Shown here piece by piece: positions 17,411 through 25,553 of a DNA stretch of 64,000 nucleotides. The notes under the pieces were generated by a model. That model had not been told where the DNA came from. It was given only the letters and a program-made list of their open reading frames with translations, and searched no databases. This DNA comes from Halobacterium sp. DL1 (GTDB lineage: Archaea; Halobacteriota; Halobacteria; Halobacteriales; Halobacteriaceae): NCBI GenBank assembly GCA_000230955.3, contig CP007060.1:1550001-1614000 (forward strand), written 5' to 3'. A program made the translations under genes and the position numbers. Each line of letters opens with the position of its first letter. The first letter of the stretch is position 1.

Positions 17411-17695
17411 ATGACCGCGGACCTCCACGAGAAGATGGACCGCTACGAGGGGTTGCTCGCCGAGGCGCTGGACGAGGCCGAGTCAGTCCCACCGGCGGGG
17501 ACGCCGCTCGCCGAGGCGGCCGCCGAGTACGAGGAGATGGCACAGTCCTACCTCGAGGACGGGCGGCACTTCCGGGAACACGACGACCCGGTCAACGCCC
17601 TCGCCGCGTTCTCCTACGGTCACGCGTGGCTCGACGCTGGCGCGCGCATCGGCCTCTTCGACGTCCCGGAGTCGGGGCACCTGTTCACCGTGTGA
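17411..17695 (+). CDS. DUF357 family protein
   Basis: A 94-aa all-helical protein. The order KMDRYEGLLAEAL, then EYEEMAQSYLEDGRHF, then DPVNALAAFSYGHAWLDAGARIGL matches DUF357, an archaeal helical-hairpin family of unknown role. The ATG at 17411 was chosen over one 18 codons upstream because the family begins with this helix. It is followed by an HTH regulator and a small membrane protein in the same direction. Confidence 0.88.
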   Translation: MTADLHEKMDRYEGLLAEALDEAESVPPAGTPLAEAAAEYEEMAQSYLEDGRHFREHDDPVNALAAFSYGHAWLDAGARIGLFDVPESGHLFTV

Positions 17696-17766
17696 GCGCC
17701 GACCCGAACGTCCGCTACGCTCCCAGTTGGGAGGTTTTACGGTACTCCGCCGCGACGGCCCGACCA

Positions 17767-18042
17767 ATGGAGGCTGCGCTCTGGTACGTGTTGACCGGCA
17801 CGCGCGGCGGCCCCAACCGGGTTCGCCTGCTGCGCGCCGTCGACGAGCAGCCGCGCAACGCGAACCAGCTCGCGGAGGACCTCGAACTGGACTACAAGAC
17901 GGTTCGTCACCACCTGGACGTGCTCGTCGAGCACGACATCGTGGAGTCGAGCGGGGACGACTACGGTGCCATCTACCTGCCGACCGACCGGGTGCGAGCG
18001 AACTGGGACACCGTCGAGAACATCGTCGAGGAGGTCGAATGA
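17767..18042 (+). CDS. ArsR-like winged-helix transcriptional regulator
   Basis: A 91-aa protein that is almost only a winged-helix DNA-binding domain: GPNRVRLLRAVDEQPRNANQ, the recognition region LDYKTVRHHLDVLVEHDIV and a wing with GAIYLPTD. It carries no metal-binding Cys cluster, so the signal is unknown. It lies 73 nt upstream of a 100-aa membrane protein, and this pairing suggests that the two work together. Confidence 0.88.
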   Translation: MEAALWYVLTGTRGGPNRVRLLRAVDEQPRNANQLAEDLELDYKTVRHHLDVLVEHDIVESSGDDYGAIYLPTDRVRANWDTVENIVEEVE

Positions 18043-18115
18043 TGGGGCAATCCGGGCTCGAACCGGCCGAATTTGGGAAAGCGTATAACTGTTGGAGTTG
18101 CCAACGGTGGTGTAG

Positions 18116-18418
18116 ATGACAGTCTGGGCCGACGTCTCGCGGGTCGCGATGGGGGTGAACGTGGTGCTGCTCCTCGCGCTGTGCGTCATCTGGGCGCGGA
18201 ACTACCGTCGGTTCGGCTCGAAGCACACGCTCGGTCTGCTGCTGTTCGGCCTGCTGCTCCTCGGGGAGAACGCGCTCGGGCTCTACTACTTCATGATGCA
18301 CGCGACGCTTGCGGGCTGGTTCGGAGGGCTGCCGGAACTCGCCGCCACCGCGCTGATGGCGCTGCGCGTCCTCGAGACGTTCGCCATCGCCTTCCTCGTC
18401 TGGGTCACCTGGGACTGA
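18116..18418 (+). CDS. Small three-helix membrane protein (DUF7521-like)
   Basis: A 100-aa protein with three predicted membrane helices: VAMGVNVVLLLALCVIWA, HTLGLLLFGLLLLGENALG and ATALMALRVLETFAIAFLVW. The first loop is basic (RNYRRFGSKH), which places it inside. I associate this plan with a haloarchaeal family usually found next to a small HTH protein, as here. Function unknown; a membrane sensor for the regulator is a plausible guess. Confidence 0.8.
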   Translation: MTVWADVSRVAMGVNVVLLLALCVIWARNYRRFGSKHTLGLLLFGLLLLGENALGLYYFMMHATLAGWFGGLPELAATALMALRVLETFAIAFLVWVTWD

Positions 18419-18474
18419 GGCTCGTCCGCGGGAGCGCGACAACCTTTTTCTGCGCTCCCGTTGGACAGTGGGAC

Positions 18475-18657
18475 ATGGCTCACGAGGCGTTCGTCCAGCT
18501 GGACTGTCCCGAATGCTCGAAGAACTGGGAGAGCACCCCCAGCGAGTTGCCCGCGCACAACGTCAATTTCAGCTGCCCGAACTGTCACGCGACCCGCCGG
18601 CTAGCGGAGTTCATGCGGACCGACCGGGACCTCGAGAATCTCAAGCGGCTGCAGTAA
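18475..18657 (+). CDS. Small two-CxxC zinc-ribbon protein (60 aa)
   Basis: Four cysteines in two CPxC pairs (CPEC and CPNC) spaced by about 20 residues form a classic zinc ribbon, followed by a short helix (LAEFMRTDRDLENLKRL). A T-rich CCTTTTT at 18443-18449 lies 26-32 nt before the ATG and can serve as the TATA box. The stop abuts that of the convergent aIF2-beta gene. Possibly a nucleic-acid or ribosome-binding microprotein; no direct evidence. Confidence 0.82.
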   Translation: MAHEAFVQLDCPECSKNWESTPSELPAHNVNFSCPNCHATRRLAEFMRTDRDLENLKRLQ

Positions 18658-19059
18658 TCAGACGGCAGACCGGGCGCCACACGCCTCGCAGTGGAGGCGC
18701 TCGTCGCCTTGCTCGTTCGCCTCGATGTTCGTGTCCGGCAGGCCACACTCCGGGCAGATGACGTACGTCTCGACGTAGTCGTCGAGCACTTCCTCGACGC
18801 GGCGCTGGCCGAACTCACCGGTGAAACGCGCGCGGCCGCGGTCGTCGATCTGTGCGCTCGTCCCGAGTTCGTTCTGGATGAACTTCAGCACGTGGTCCTG
18901 CTGTCGGCTCAGGTCGTCGAGGGTCGACTGGAAGTTCTCGTACACCGTGACGTTCCCCTCCTTCCGCACGTTCGGCTCCGGCACCTCGAAGCGGCTCTCG
19001 TTGCCCGCGATGTCGGGTTTCTCTTCCATCGCGCGGTCGAGTTGCTCTTCGTAGTCCAT
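18658..19059 (-). CDS. Translation initiation factor aIF2 subunit beta
   Basis: 133 aa. The N-terminal helix (MDYEEQLDRAMEEKPD), the central mixed domain (FVVPEPN-like FEVPEPNVRKEGN, LKFIQNELGT, FTGEFGQRRVEEVL) and a C-terminal zinc ribbon with two CxxC pairs (CPEC, CEAC) are all present. The protein is one subunit of the heterotrimer that carries initiator tRNA to the ribosome. The ATG at 19059 is the family start; an upstream ATG would precede the TATA box. Confidence 0.95.
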   Translation of the reverse strand: MDYEEQLDRAMEEKPDIAGNESRFEVPEPNVRKEGNVTVYENFQSTLDDLSRQQDHVLKFIQNELGTSAQIDDRGRARFTGEFGQRRVEEVLDDYVETYVICPECGLPDTNIEANEQGDERLHCEACGARSAV

Positions 19060-19081
19060 AGGAGGCAGAAGTGGTGTCCTG

Positions 19082-19091
19082 CACAAAAGCC
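19082..19091 (-). promoter_or_regulatory. TATA box of the aIF2-beta gene
   Basis: The minus strand reads GGCTTTTGTG 23-32 nt before the ATG at 19059. Confidence 0.5.
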
Positions 19092-19171
19092 TTTCATAAG
19101 AGGCGGCGGGAACAGCCGAGAACACGTCTCCCGTTCACTAGCAGTCGTGTTAACGGTTCTCAGGATAATAC

Positions 19172-19177
19172 TATAAC
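19172..19177 (+). promoter_or_regulatory. TATA box of the UPF0058 gene
   Basis: TATAAC preceded by GGATAATAC, 26-31 nt before the ATG at 19203, in an otherwise GC-rich context. Confidence 0.6.
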
Positions 19178-19202
19178 CCCTTACCCGTTAGAATCGGGTG
19201 TC

Positions 19203-19442
19203 ATGAAGAAGCAGGAGCTAATCCACCTTCACGGCCTTCTCGCGGAGGTCGGGAACTACTACGAGCAGCGAGAGAACGACGACATTCCACTCGACGAGTA
19301 CGAGGACCTCGGTGTACGACCGACGTCTATCCACAAGTCGAAAACAGACCACAAAGCAGCAGTGTTCGCACTGGCCGGCGGCATCACGTCCACGATGAAC
19401 GACGCCGAAGAGACGGACGCGGTCCCGGCCCAGGCCGACTAA
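19203..19442 (+). CDS. UPF0058 family protein
   Basis: A 79-aa helical protein starting MKKQELIHLHGLLAEV, with SIHKSKTDHKAAVFALAGGI in the second half; both are the hallmark segments of archaeal UPF0058. The function is unknown. The gene has its own strong TATA box and an ATG that fits a leaderless message. Confidence 0.9.
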   Translation: MKKQELIHLHGLLAEVGNYYEQRENDDIPLDEYEDLGVRPTSIHKSKTDHKAAVFALAGGITSTMNDAEETDAVPAQAD

Positions 19443-19505
19443 CTCGTCGGAACGCGACGGCTCCTCGTACAGCAACACTCCACAGCGACAGCCTCGCTCT
19501 GCGGT

Positions 19506-19931
19506 CTACGTGCCGTCCGTCGACGGACCCCGGCCACCGTCCCCACGCTCCTCGCTCCCCGCGTCCTCGGTCTCCTCCGCTCCGTCCTCGCTCTCCTCGA
19601 TCACCTCGACGGTGAGCACCTCCAGTGGGATGTTCTCCAGTCGCTGACCGATCTCCTTCCTGGCGATGCGGGCGGCGTGCTCCTCGCGCTCGACGTTGAA
19701 CACGGTCATCTCGAGTTCCAGGGCGACGAGGCTCTCGTCGGCCGCGACGAACGCCGGTTCCAGGACCTCCCCGCAGTGTGGGCACGACCGGTCGCCCATG
19801 CTGATCTCGACGTAGTTGAGGTCCGGATTCAGCATCTCGCCGGTCTTCGAGATGGCGATGCGCACTGCTTCGTCTGCGGACTGCACGTCGTAGACGGGGA
19901 CGGCAGCCTCGACGACCACCCTACAATCCAT
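19506..19931 (-). CDS. UPF0212 (DUF555) family protein
   Basis: 141 aa. The N-terminal MDCRVVVEAAVPVYDV, then AVRIAISKTGEMLN and a zinc-like CPHC in SMGDRSCPHCGE match the archaeal UPF0212 family. The C-terminal 30 residues are an acidic low-complexity tail typical of haloarchaea. Role unknown. It is divergent from the DNA glycosylase gene. Confidence 0.9.
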   Translation of the reverse strand: MDCRVVVEAAVPVYDVQSADEAVRIAISKTGEMLNPDLNYVEISMGDRSCPHCGEVLEPAFVAADESLVALELEMTVFNVEREEHAARIARKEIGQRLENIPLEVLTVEVIEESEDGAEETEDAGSEERGDGGRGPSTDGT

Positions 19932-20017
19932 AGCTACCTGAACTGTTCGCGGGCAACGTAGAAGAAATTTGGCCCGGAACCGAACCCGTCTTCACCCGCG
20001 ACGGCCAAATCCGGCCG

Positions 20018-20908
20018 ATGGAGCGCGGCGCTATCGCCCTCGACGACGTTCCGGGTTCGGTGGACCTCCAGTCGACCCTGGAGAGCGGACAGACGTACCT
20101 CTGGTGGCGGCCCGACGGCGCGACCTACGACACGACTGGCGCGTACGGCGGCGACGCCTGGTACCGGACCGTCGTCGACGGCGACGTGGTCGAGGTCAGA
20201 CAGACCCCGGACGCGGTGGAGTGGCGCGCGACGACGGACGCCGACCCGCTCGTGCGTGAACTGCTCGGCCTGCACGACGACCTCCACGAGATACGGGCGG
20301 CGGTCACGGACGACGAGCTGCTCCAGGCGGCGTGGGACACCTACGACGGCCTGCGCATCGTCCGGGACCCGTTCTTCGGCTGCCTCGTCTCGTTCATCTG
20401 CTCGGCCCAGATGCGCGTCGAGCGCATCTTCGCGATGCAGGAGGCGCTCCGGGAGACGTACGGCGACCCCATCGAGTACGACGGCGAGACGGTGCACGGC
20501 TTCCCCGAACCGGCGGCGCTCGCGGCCGCCACGGAGGACGACCTCCGAGACCTCAAACTCGGCTACCGCGCGCCGTACGTCCAGCGCACCGCCGAGATGG
20601 TCGCCACCGGGGAACTCACCAAAGCGGACGTCGAGGGCCGGGCGTACGAGACGGCACGCGACGCGCTCACCGGGTTCGTCGGCGTCGGCGACAAGGTGGC
20701 GGACTGCGTGCTGCTGTTCTCGCTGGGCTACCTGGAGGCCGTCCCGCTGGACACGTGGATGCGAACGGCCATCGAGGAGCACTACCCGGACTGCGACCAC
20801 GGCAACTACGCCGACACCTCGCGGGCCATCCGGGAGCGCTTCGGCCCGTACGCGGGCTACACCCAGACCCACCTGTTCCACTACCTCCGGTCGGGCGACG
20901 ACACCTGA
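20018..20908 (+). CDS. ogg: 8-oxoguanine DNA glycosylase (Ogg-type)
   Basis: A base-excision repair enzyme of the HhH-GPD superfamily, 296 aa. The hairpin-helix-hairpin GFVGVGDKVADC contains the catalytic Lys226, and VPLDTW holds the catalytic Asp245. The N-terminal LESGQTYLWW and the helix with FICSAQMRVERI match Ogg1-like enzymes rather than MutY or Nth; no iron-sulfur cysteine cluster is present. It should excise oxidised purines and cleave the strand through its lyase activity. Confidence 0.92.
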   Translation: MERGAIALDDVPGSVDLQSTLESGQTYLWWRPDGATYDTTGAYGGDAWYRTVVDGDVVEVRQTPDAVEWRATTDADPLVRELLGLHDDLHEIRAAVTDDELLQAAWDTYDGLRIVRDPFFGCLVSFICSAQMRVERIFAMQEALRETYGDPIEYDGETVHGFPEPAALAAATEDDLRDLKLGYRAPYVQRTAEMVATGELTKADVEGRAYETARDALTGFVGVGDKVADCVLLFSLGYLEAVPLDTWMRTAIEEHYPDCDHGNYADTSRAIRERFGPYAGYTQTHLFHYLRSGDDT

Positions 20909-20941
20909 AGACACTTACCGGACCCGCGAGCTTCGGCGAGT

Positions 20942-21514
20942 ATGGTTTCTCGGAGGCGACTGCTCACGGCCGTCGCGTCGGCCGCCGCGGTCACCGGTTG
21001 TCTCTCGTCGCCGGACGCGTCGGCAGCTGACGGAACGGAGACGTCCACACGGACGACCGAAACGACGACCCGAACGACCGAAACGACGACCACGACGGAG
21101 AAAACGCGCGACCGGGCGACGGACGACACGAAATACGACCGGACTGTCGTGGAGAACCGGACGGACACCGAACACCGTGTTTCCGTGGCAATCGAACTGG
21201 ACGGCGAGACGCTCCACGAGGGGACCTACCGTGTACCCGCGAAGACGGGGCTCCGCATCGAACAGCAGTTCGACTGGGGAACGCAGACGGTCCGGGCCGC
21301 CGTCGACGGCGGCGAGACGAGAACGTACGAGTGGGAGCACGGGTCCTGTGCGAACACGCCCCACCCGAACGGCAACCAGAACGCCGGCGTCGTCGTCGAA
21401 CCGGGCGAGTGGTTGTTCGTGACGAACGGCTGTGACTACCTGAAACTCGGCCAGGTGTACGTCGAGGAGTACGCGCCGGCGTCCGAGCACACTGTCACGT
21501 CCACGACAGCGTAG
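20942..21514 (+). CDS. Predicted Tat-exported lipoprotein
   Basis: 190 aa. The N terminus has the twin arginine SRRRLLTAV, a hydrophobic stretch and the lipobox ending in VTGC (Cys at about 20), so Tat export and lipid anchoring are expected. A Thr/Glu-rich linker follows, encoded partly by two near-identical 21-nt units. The rest is a beta-rich domain (NRTDTEHRVSVAIELDGE, LRIEQQFDWGTQTV). I do not recognise the family. A run of six T follows the stop. Confidence 0.85.
   Translation: MVSRRRLLTAVASAAAVTGCLSSPDASAADGTETSTRTTETTTRTTETTTTTEKTRDRATDDTKYDRTVVENRTDTEHRVSVAIELDGETLHEGTYRVPAKTGLRIEQQFDWGTQTVRAAVDGGETRTYEWEHGSCANTPHPNGNQNAGVVVEPGEWLFVTNGCDYLKLGQVYVEEYAPASEHTVTSTTA
21051..21091 (+). 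repeat. Two tandem 21-nt units in the lipoprotein linker
   Basis: Units at 21051-21070 and 21072-21091 differ at one position (G versus A near the start) and encode the Thr/Glu/Arg linker after the lipobox. Such in-frame repeats change linker length by slippage. Confidence 0.7.
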
Positions 21515-21520
21515 TTTTTT
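21515..21520 (+). terminator. T-tract after the lipoprotein gene
   Basis: Six T residues directly follow the TAG at 21512-21514, in line with the oligo-T termination signals of archaea. Confidence 0.5.
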
Positions 21521-21545
21521 CGCTGGCACGGACAATGGTGCACGT

Positions 21546-21824
21546 ATGTCCGACCGCACACGCGCACACGTCTTCGTCTCGGGCACCGTCCAGGGCGTCT
21601 ACTACCGCGCGACGACACGCGAGCAGGCGGGCGAACACGGCGTCGACGGCTGGGTTCGGAATCTGGAGGACGGCCGCGTCGAAGCAGTGTTCGAGGGACC
21701 CGAGGACGCCGTCGAGGCGATGGTCGACTGGTGCCACGAGGGCAGTCCTGCTGCCCACGTCGAAGACATCGAAGTCGAGTACGACGACCCCGAGGGCGAG
21801 ACCGGCTTCCGCGTCCGCCGGTAG
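21546..21824 (+). CDS. acyP: Acylphosphatase
   Basis: 92 aa, the full family length. The signature HVFVSGTVQGVYYRATTREQA contains the phosphate-binding Arg (YYRA) and G-x-V-Q-G-V loop; GWVRNLEDGRVEAVFEG holds the catalytic Asn. Hydrolyses acyl phosphates in the cytoplasm. The YYR in place of the usual FFR/FYR is conservative. Confidence 0.95.
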   Translation: MSDRTRAHVFVSGTVQGVYYRATTREQAGEHGVDGWVRNLEDGRVEAVFEGPEDAVEAMVDWCHEGSPAAHVEDIEVEYDDPEGETGFRVRR

Positions 21825-21874
21825 CCGCCGCGCGCCCCCACGGTTTTAGGGTGGACGGCGACGAACGACCGGAC

Positions 21875-23311
21875 ATGATCACCAGCGAGCGCATGGCCGC
21901 AGTCGATCGGAACGCGGCCGCCCTCGGCGTCCCACGGAAGCAGCTGATGGAGTCCAGTGGGAACGCCGTCGCCCGCGAAGTACGGGACATCGCCGACACC
22001 GGTGCGAGCGTCGCCGTCGTCGCGGGTCGCGGGAACAACGGGGGCGACGCGTTCGTCGCGGCGCGCTTCCTCGACGACTACGACGTCACCGTCCACCTGC
22101 TTGGCCGACCGGAGTCCATCGCGACCGACATCAGCCGCGAGAACTGGGCAGCGCTCCAGCAGGCGGAGTACGACACTCGGATAGTCAAAGATTCTCGGAG
22201 TCTCGACCTCGGCGACCCGGACGTCGTCGTCGATGGCATCCTCGGGACTGGCGTCTCCGGCGCACCCCGGCAGCCCGAATCGTCGGCCATCGAAGCCGTC
22301 AACGATGCCGGAGCGACTGTCGTCGCCGTCGACGTCCCCTCCGGAATGGACGCGGACTCCGGCGAGACGTCGGGAGCCGCCATCGACGCGGACCGGGTCG
22401 TGACGTTCCACGACCAGAAACCCGCGCTCGCGGACCGCGAGGACGTCACCGTCGCGGACATCGGCATCCCCGACGCCGCCGACCTGTTCGTCGGCCCGGG
22501 CGACCTCCAGCGCCTCGAACGCGACCCCCAGGCCCACAAGGGGGAGTTCGGGCGCGTGCTGGTCGTCGGTGGCGGTCCGTACACCGGCGCGCCCGCGCTC
22601 AGCGCGCAGGCGACGCTCCGCGCGGGCGCCGACCTCGCCTTCCTCGCCGTCCCCGACAACGTCGCGGACAGCGTGCGCGGCTACAGCGAGAACCTCATCG
22701 TCGACTCCCTCGTCGGGAACCGCCTCGTCCCCGAGCACGTCCCCGAACTCCTCGACCGAGCTGAGGACGTGGACGTGGTCGTGCTCGGCCCCGGTCTGGG
22801 CGACGCCGACGACACGCTCGCGGCCGTCATGGCGTTCCTCGAGAAGTTCGACGGAACCGCGGTCGTCGACGCCGACGCGCTCCAGGTCGTCCCGGAGGTG
22901 GACACCGACGCGACGCTCGTCTGCACGCCCCACCAGGGCGAGCTACAGGGGATGGGCGGCCCGAGCGCGGAAAGCTGGGAGGAACGGGCCGAAGCCGTCG
23001 AGTCGTTCGCCGCCGAACTCGGCCACACGCTACTCGTGAAGGGCGCCTACGACGTGGTCTCGGACGGCGACACCACTCGCGTGAACCGCACCGGCAACCC
23101 CGGCATGACCGTCGGCGGCACCGGCGACGTGCTGGCGGGCGCGACGGCCGCGATGTGCTCGACGCTCGACCCCGTTCCCGCGGCGAGCGTCGGCGCGTAC
23201 GCCAACGGCACCGCCGGCGACCTGGTCGTCGACGAGCAGGGGTACGGCCTGCTCGCGACCGACCTGATCGATGCGCTTCCCCGCGCGCTCTGGGGTGACG
23301 GCGATGAGTGA
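21875..23311 (+). CDS. nnr: Bifunctional NAD(P)H-hydrate epimerase/dehydratase
   Basis: 478 aa that repair damaged (hydrated) NADH and NADPH. The N-terminal epimerase domain shows GRGNNGGDAFVAARFL and VVAVDVPSGMDADSG. The C-terminal ADP-dependent dehydratase has GGGPYTGAP, LGPGLG and the NPGMTVGGTGDVLAG loop. The ATG at 21875 starts the family motif; the frame upstream is not coding. The end overlaps moaC by 8 nt. Confidence 0.94.
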   Translation: MITSERMAAVDRNAAALGVPRKQLMESSGNAVAREVRDIADTGASVAVVAGRGNNGGDAFVAARFLDDYDVTVHLLGRPESIATDISRENWAALQQAEYDTRIVKDSRSLDLGDPDVVVDGILGTGVSGAPRQPESSAIEAVNDAGATVVAVDVPSGMDADSGETSGAAIDADRVVTFHDQKPALADREDVTVADIGIPDAADLFVGPGDLQRLERDPQAHKGEFGRVLVVGGGPYTGAPALSAQATLRAGADLAFLAVPDNVADSVRGYSENLIVDSLVGNRLVPEHVPELLDRAEDVDVVVLGPGLGDADDTLAAVMAFLEKFDGTAVVDADALQVVPEVDTDATLVCTPHQGELQGMGGPSAESWEERAEAVESFAAELGHTLLVKGAYDVVSDGDTTRVNRTGNPGMTVGGTGDVLAGATAAMCSTLDPVPAASVGAYANGTAGDLVVDEQGYGLLATDLIDALPRALWGDGDE

Positions 23312-23810
23312 AAATAGCGAGAACTCGACGGCCGGCGACGACCTCACGCACACCACCGACGACGGCGACGTCCAGATGGTCGACGTCGGCGACAAGCCCG
23401 ACACCGCGCGACGGGCGGTCGCCCGGGGCGAGATTCGTCTCTCGTCGTCGACCGTCGACGCGATTCGTGCCGACGAAATCGGGAAGGGCGACGTGCTCGC
23501 GACGGCTAGAGTCGGCGCCGTGCAGGCCGTCAAGCACACCTGGGAGACCATCCCGATGTGCCACCAGATTCCCATCACGAACGTCGAGACGAAGTTCGAC
23601 GTGCGCGACGACCGCGTGGTGCTAGAGGTCGCCGTCGAGACGACCGGGAAGACGGGCTGCGAGATGGAGGCCCTGGAGGGCGTCACCACTGGGCTGAACG
23701 TCGTCTGGGACATGGTGAAAGCGGCCGAAAAGGACGAGTCGGGTCAGTATCCAGGCACTGCTATCGAGGGCGTGGAGGTCGTCTCGAAGGAGAAGCGGGA
23801 ACTGGACTAG
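23304..23810 (+). CDS. moaC: Cyclic pyranopterin monophosphate synthase
   Basis: 168 aa. MoaC makes cyclic pyranopterin monophosphate in molybdenum cofactor synthesis. Seen: QMVDVGDKPDTARRAVA near the N terminus, the signature MCHQIPIT, and CEMEALEGVT with the active-site residues. The first 20 residues are an acidic Ser/Asn extension. The ATG overlaps the end of nnr by 8 nt in another frame, so the two are likely cotranslated. It converges on hflX, with stops overlapping. Confidence 0.95.
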   Translation: MSENSENSTAGDDLTHTTDDGDVQMVDVGDKPDTARRAVARGEIRLSSSTVDAIRADEIGKGDVLATARVGAVQAVKHTWETIPMCHQIPITNVETKFDVRDDRVVLEVAVETTGKTGCEMEALEGVTTGLNVVWDMVKAAEKDESGQYPGTAIEGVEVVSKEKRELD

Positions 23811-25114
23811 GCCTCGGCGACGAGTTCGCTGGCCTTCGCGTGGGACTGCTCGACGACGGTGGGCCGAGCTTCGAAGTCGATGACGACCTGTTCGTCACCG
23901 TAGTCCACCTCGCGGACGTACGCGTGGTCGTGGACCCAGGAGACGACACTCATCGTGTCCTCGGTCATCGGGAGGACGAGTTTCTCGCGCTCCCGCGGCG
24001 GGAGTTCGGCGTCGATGCGCGACCGGAGCGTGTCGAGGTTGGTGGCTTCAAGGCCGCTCACCGCGACCGGGTTCGGGGCGAGCGCCGACAGCGCCTCCAT
24101 CTTCTCCGCGAGTTCGTCCTCGTCCACAGTGTCGACTTTGTTGAACACGGTGATGATGGGCGCCTCGTTGCGCTCGTAGAGGGTGTCGTGGCTCGTCGTC
24201 AGCTTCTCGCGTATCTCGTCGATAGACTCGCCGGCGTCTACGACGAGGAGCACGAGGTCCGCCTGGTAGACGGATTCGAGCGTGGACTTGAACGACTCCA
24301 CGAGCCAGTGCGGCAGGTCGCTGATGAACCCGACGGTGTCCGTGAGCAGGACGTTCCGGCGGTCCATCTCGAGGCGCCGGGTCGTCGTCCCGAGGGTCGT
24401 GAACAGCTCGTCCTGGGACTCCGCGGTGGTGTCGAGGTCGGGGTGGAGGTCCTCGTTCTCGTCGACGTCCAGGTCGTCGGCAAGCTGGCGGAGTAGCGTC
24501 GACTTCCCGGCGTTCGTGTAGCCCGCCAGCGCCACGAGGTCGAAGCCGGACTCCCGGCGGGTGTCCCGCCGCTGGGACTCTGTCTTCTCGATCTTCTCGA
24601 GTTCGTCACGGATGCGAGAGATCTGGGCCTTGATGTCCTGCTCGCGGCTCTCGTCGTACTCGCCCAGCCCCATGAACCCGGGTCGCTCGTCGCGCTTCGC
24701 GAGGCTCGTCTTGGCTTCGGCCCGCGGGAGTTCGTACCTGAGTTCCGCGAGCTCGACCTGTAGCTGGGCCTTCCGCGTGTGTGCGCGCTGCCCGAAGATG
24801 TCCAGAATGAGGCGGAAGCGGTCGCCTACCTCGGTGTCCTCGGGGAGCCGCTGGCCCAGGTTGTACGTCTGGTAGGGGCCGAGACGGTTGTCGAAGACGA
24901 CCCGGTCGGCGTCCGTCTCGTCGACGACCACCGCCAGTTCCTCGACCTTCCCTTCACCGAACTGGAGGGCCGCGTCGGCTTTCCGCTCCTGGGTCACTTC
25001 CGCGGCCACGTCGTAGCCCGCGGCGCGAACAAGGTCCCTGATTTCGGCGGTGTCCGGAGTGCCGTCGTCGACGCGCTTGGCGACGACAGCCACGTTCGTA
25101 TCGGTTCCTGTCAC
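23807..25114 (-). CDS. hflX: GTPase HflX
   Basis: 435 aa. The N-terminal HflX domain contains DNRLGPYQTYNLGQ and FGQRAHTRKAQLQVELA; a coiled region (about 160-190) leads to the G domain with G1 GYTNAGKST (198-206), G3 DTVGF and G4 NKVD. HflX binds ribosomes and splits stalled or hibernating ones. A TATA-like box lies 23-32 nt upstream of the start. It overlaps the moaC stop by 4 nt. Confidence 0.95.
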   Translation of the reverse strand: MTGTDTNVAVVAKRVDDGTPDTAEIRDLVRAAGYDVAAEVTQERKADAALQFGEGKVEELAVVVDETDADRVVFDNRLGPYQTYNLGQRLPEDTEVGDRFRLILDIFGQRAHTRKAQLQVELAELRYELPRAEAKTSLAKRDERPGFMGLGEYDESREQDIKAQISRIRDELEKIEKTESQRRDTRRESGFDLVALAGYTNAGKSTLLRQLADDLDVDENEDLHPDLDTTAESQDELFTTLGTTTRRLEMDRRNVLLTDTVGFISDLPHWLVESFKSTLESVYQADLVLLVVDAGESIDEIREKLTTSHDTLYERNEAPIITVFNKVDTVDEDELAEKMEALSALAPNPVAVSGLEATNLDTLRSRIDAELPPREREKLVLPMTEDTMSVVSWVHDHAYVREVDYGDEQVVIDFEARPTVVEQSHAKASELVAEA

Positions 25115-25136
25115 TCGCTGTGAGCTACGCCCCGGC

Positions 25137-25146
25137 GATACTTAAC
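25137..25146 (-). promoter_or_regulatory. TATA box of hflX
   Basis: The minus strand reads GTTAAGTATC 23-32 nt before the ATG at 25114. Confidence 0.55.
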
Positions 25147-25221
25147 TTCGGGGCGAGGAACGTGTCACGAACGTAGCGACTGGACACAAGAGTCTTACCA
25201 GTTGGTTGCACAGTGGTTCCT

Positions 25222-25539
25222 ATGCCAGACGTAGATCTGACCACACTCGGCATCGAGTTCGGCGGTGGTGCGGGCATCGGTGCGATAATCGGGTTCGCCG
25301 CGAAGAAGATCGCGAAGCTCATCGCGGTCATCGTCGGCCTCCAGCTCGCGCTGTTCAAGTTCCTCGAGTCGCGGGGTATCCTCGAAGTCGACTGGAACCG
25401 TCTCACGGCCGGGATGGTGAAGGCGACGGAAGTCGGGGCGGGCGGCGCGCCGCCGTCGTGGATGAACACCATCCTCTCGACGCTGTCGGTCAGCGCCGGG
25501 TTCACCGGCGGCTTCCTGCTCGGCTTCCGGCGCGGATAA
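25222..25539 (+). CDS. FUN14 family membrane protein
   Basis: 105 aa. A Gly-rich helix (GGGAGIGAIIGFAAKKIAK), a hydrophobic stretch (LIAVIVGLQLALFKFL), the DWNRL segment and a final Gly-rich helix (SAGFTGGFLLGFRRG) match the FUN14 family. Eukaryotic relatives act in mitophagy at the outer membrane; the archaeal role is unknown. The second of two near ATGs is chosen because it begins the family motif. Confidence 0.88.
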   Translation: MPDVDLTTLGIEFGGGAGIGAIIGFAAKKIAKLIAVIVGLQLALFKFLESRGILEVDWNRLTAGMVKATEVGAGGAPPSWMNTILSTLSVSAGFTGGFLLGFRRG

Positions 25540-25553
25540 CTGGCTGCGGGCGG

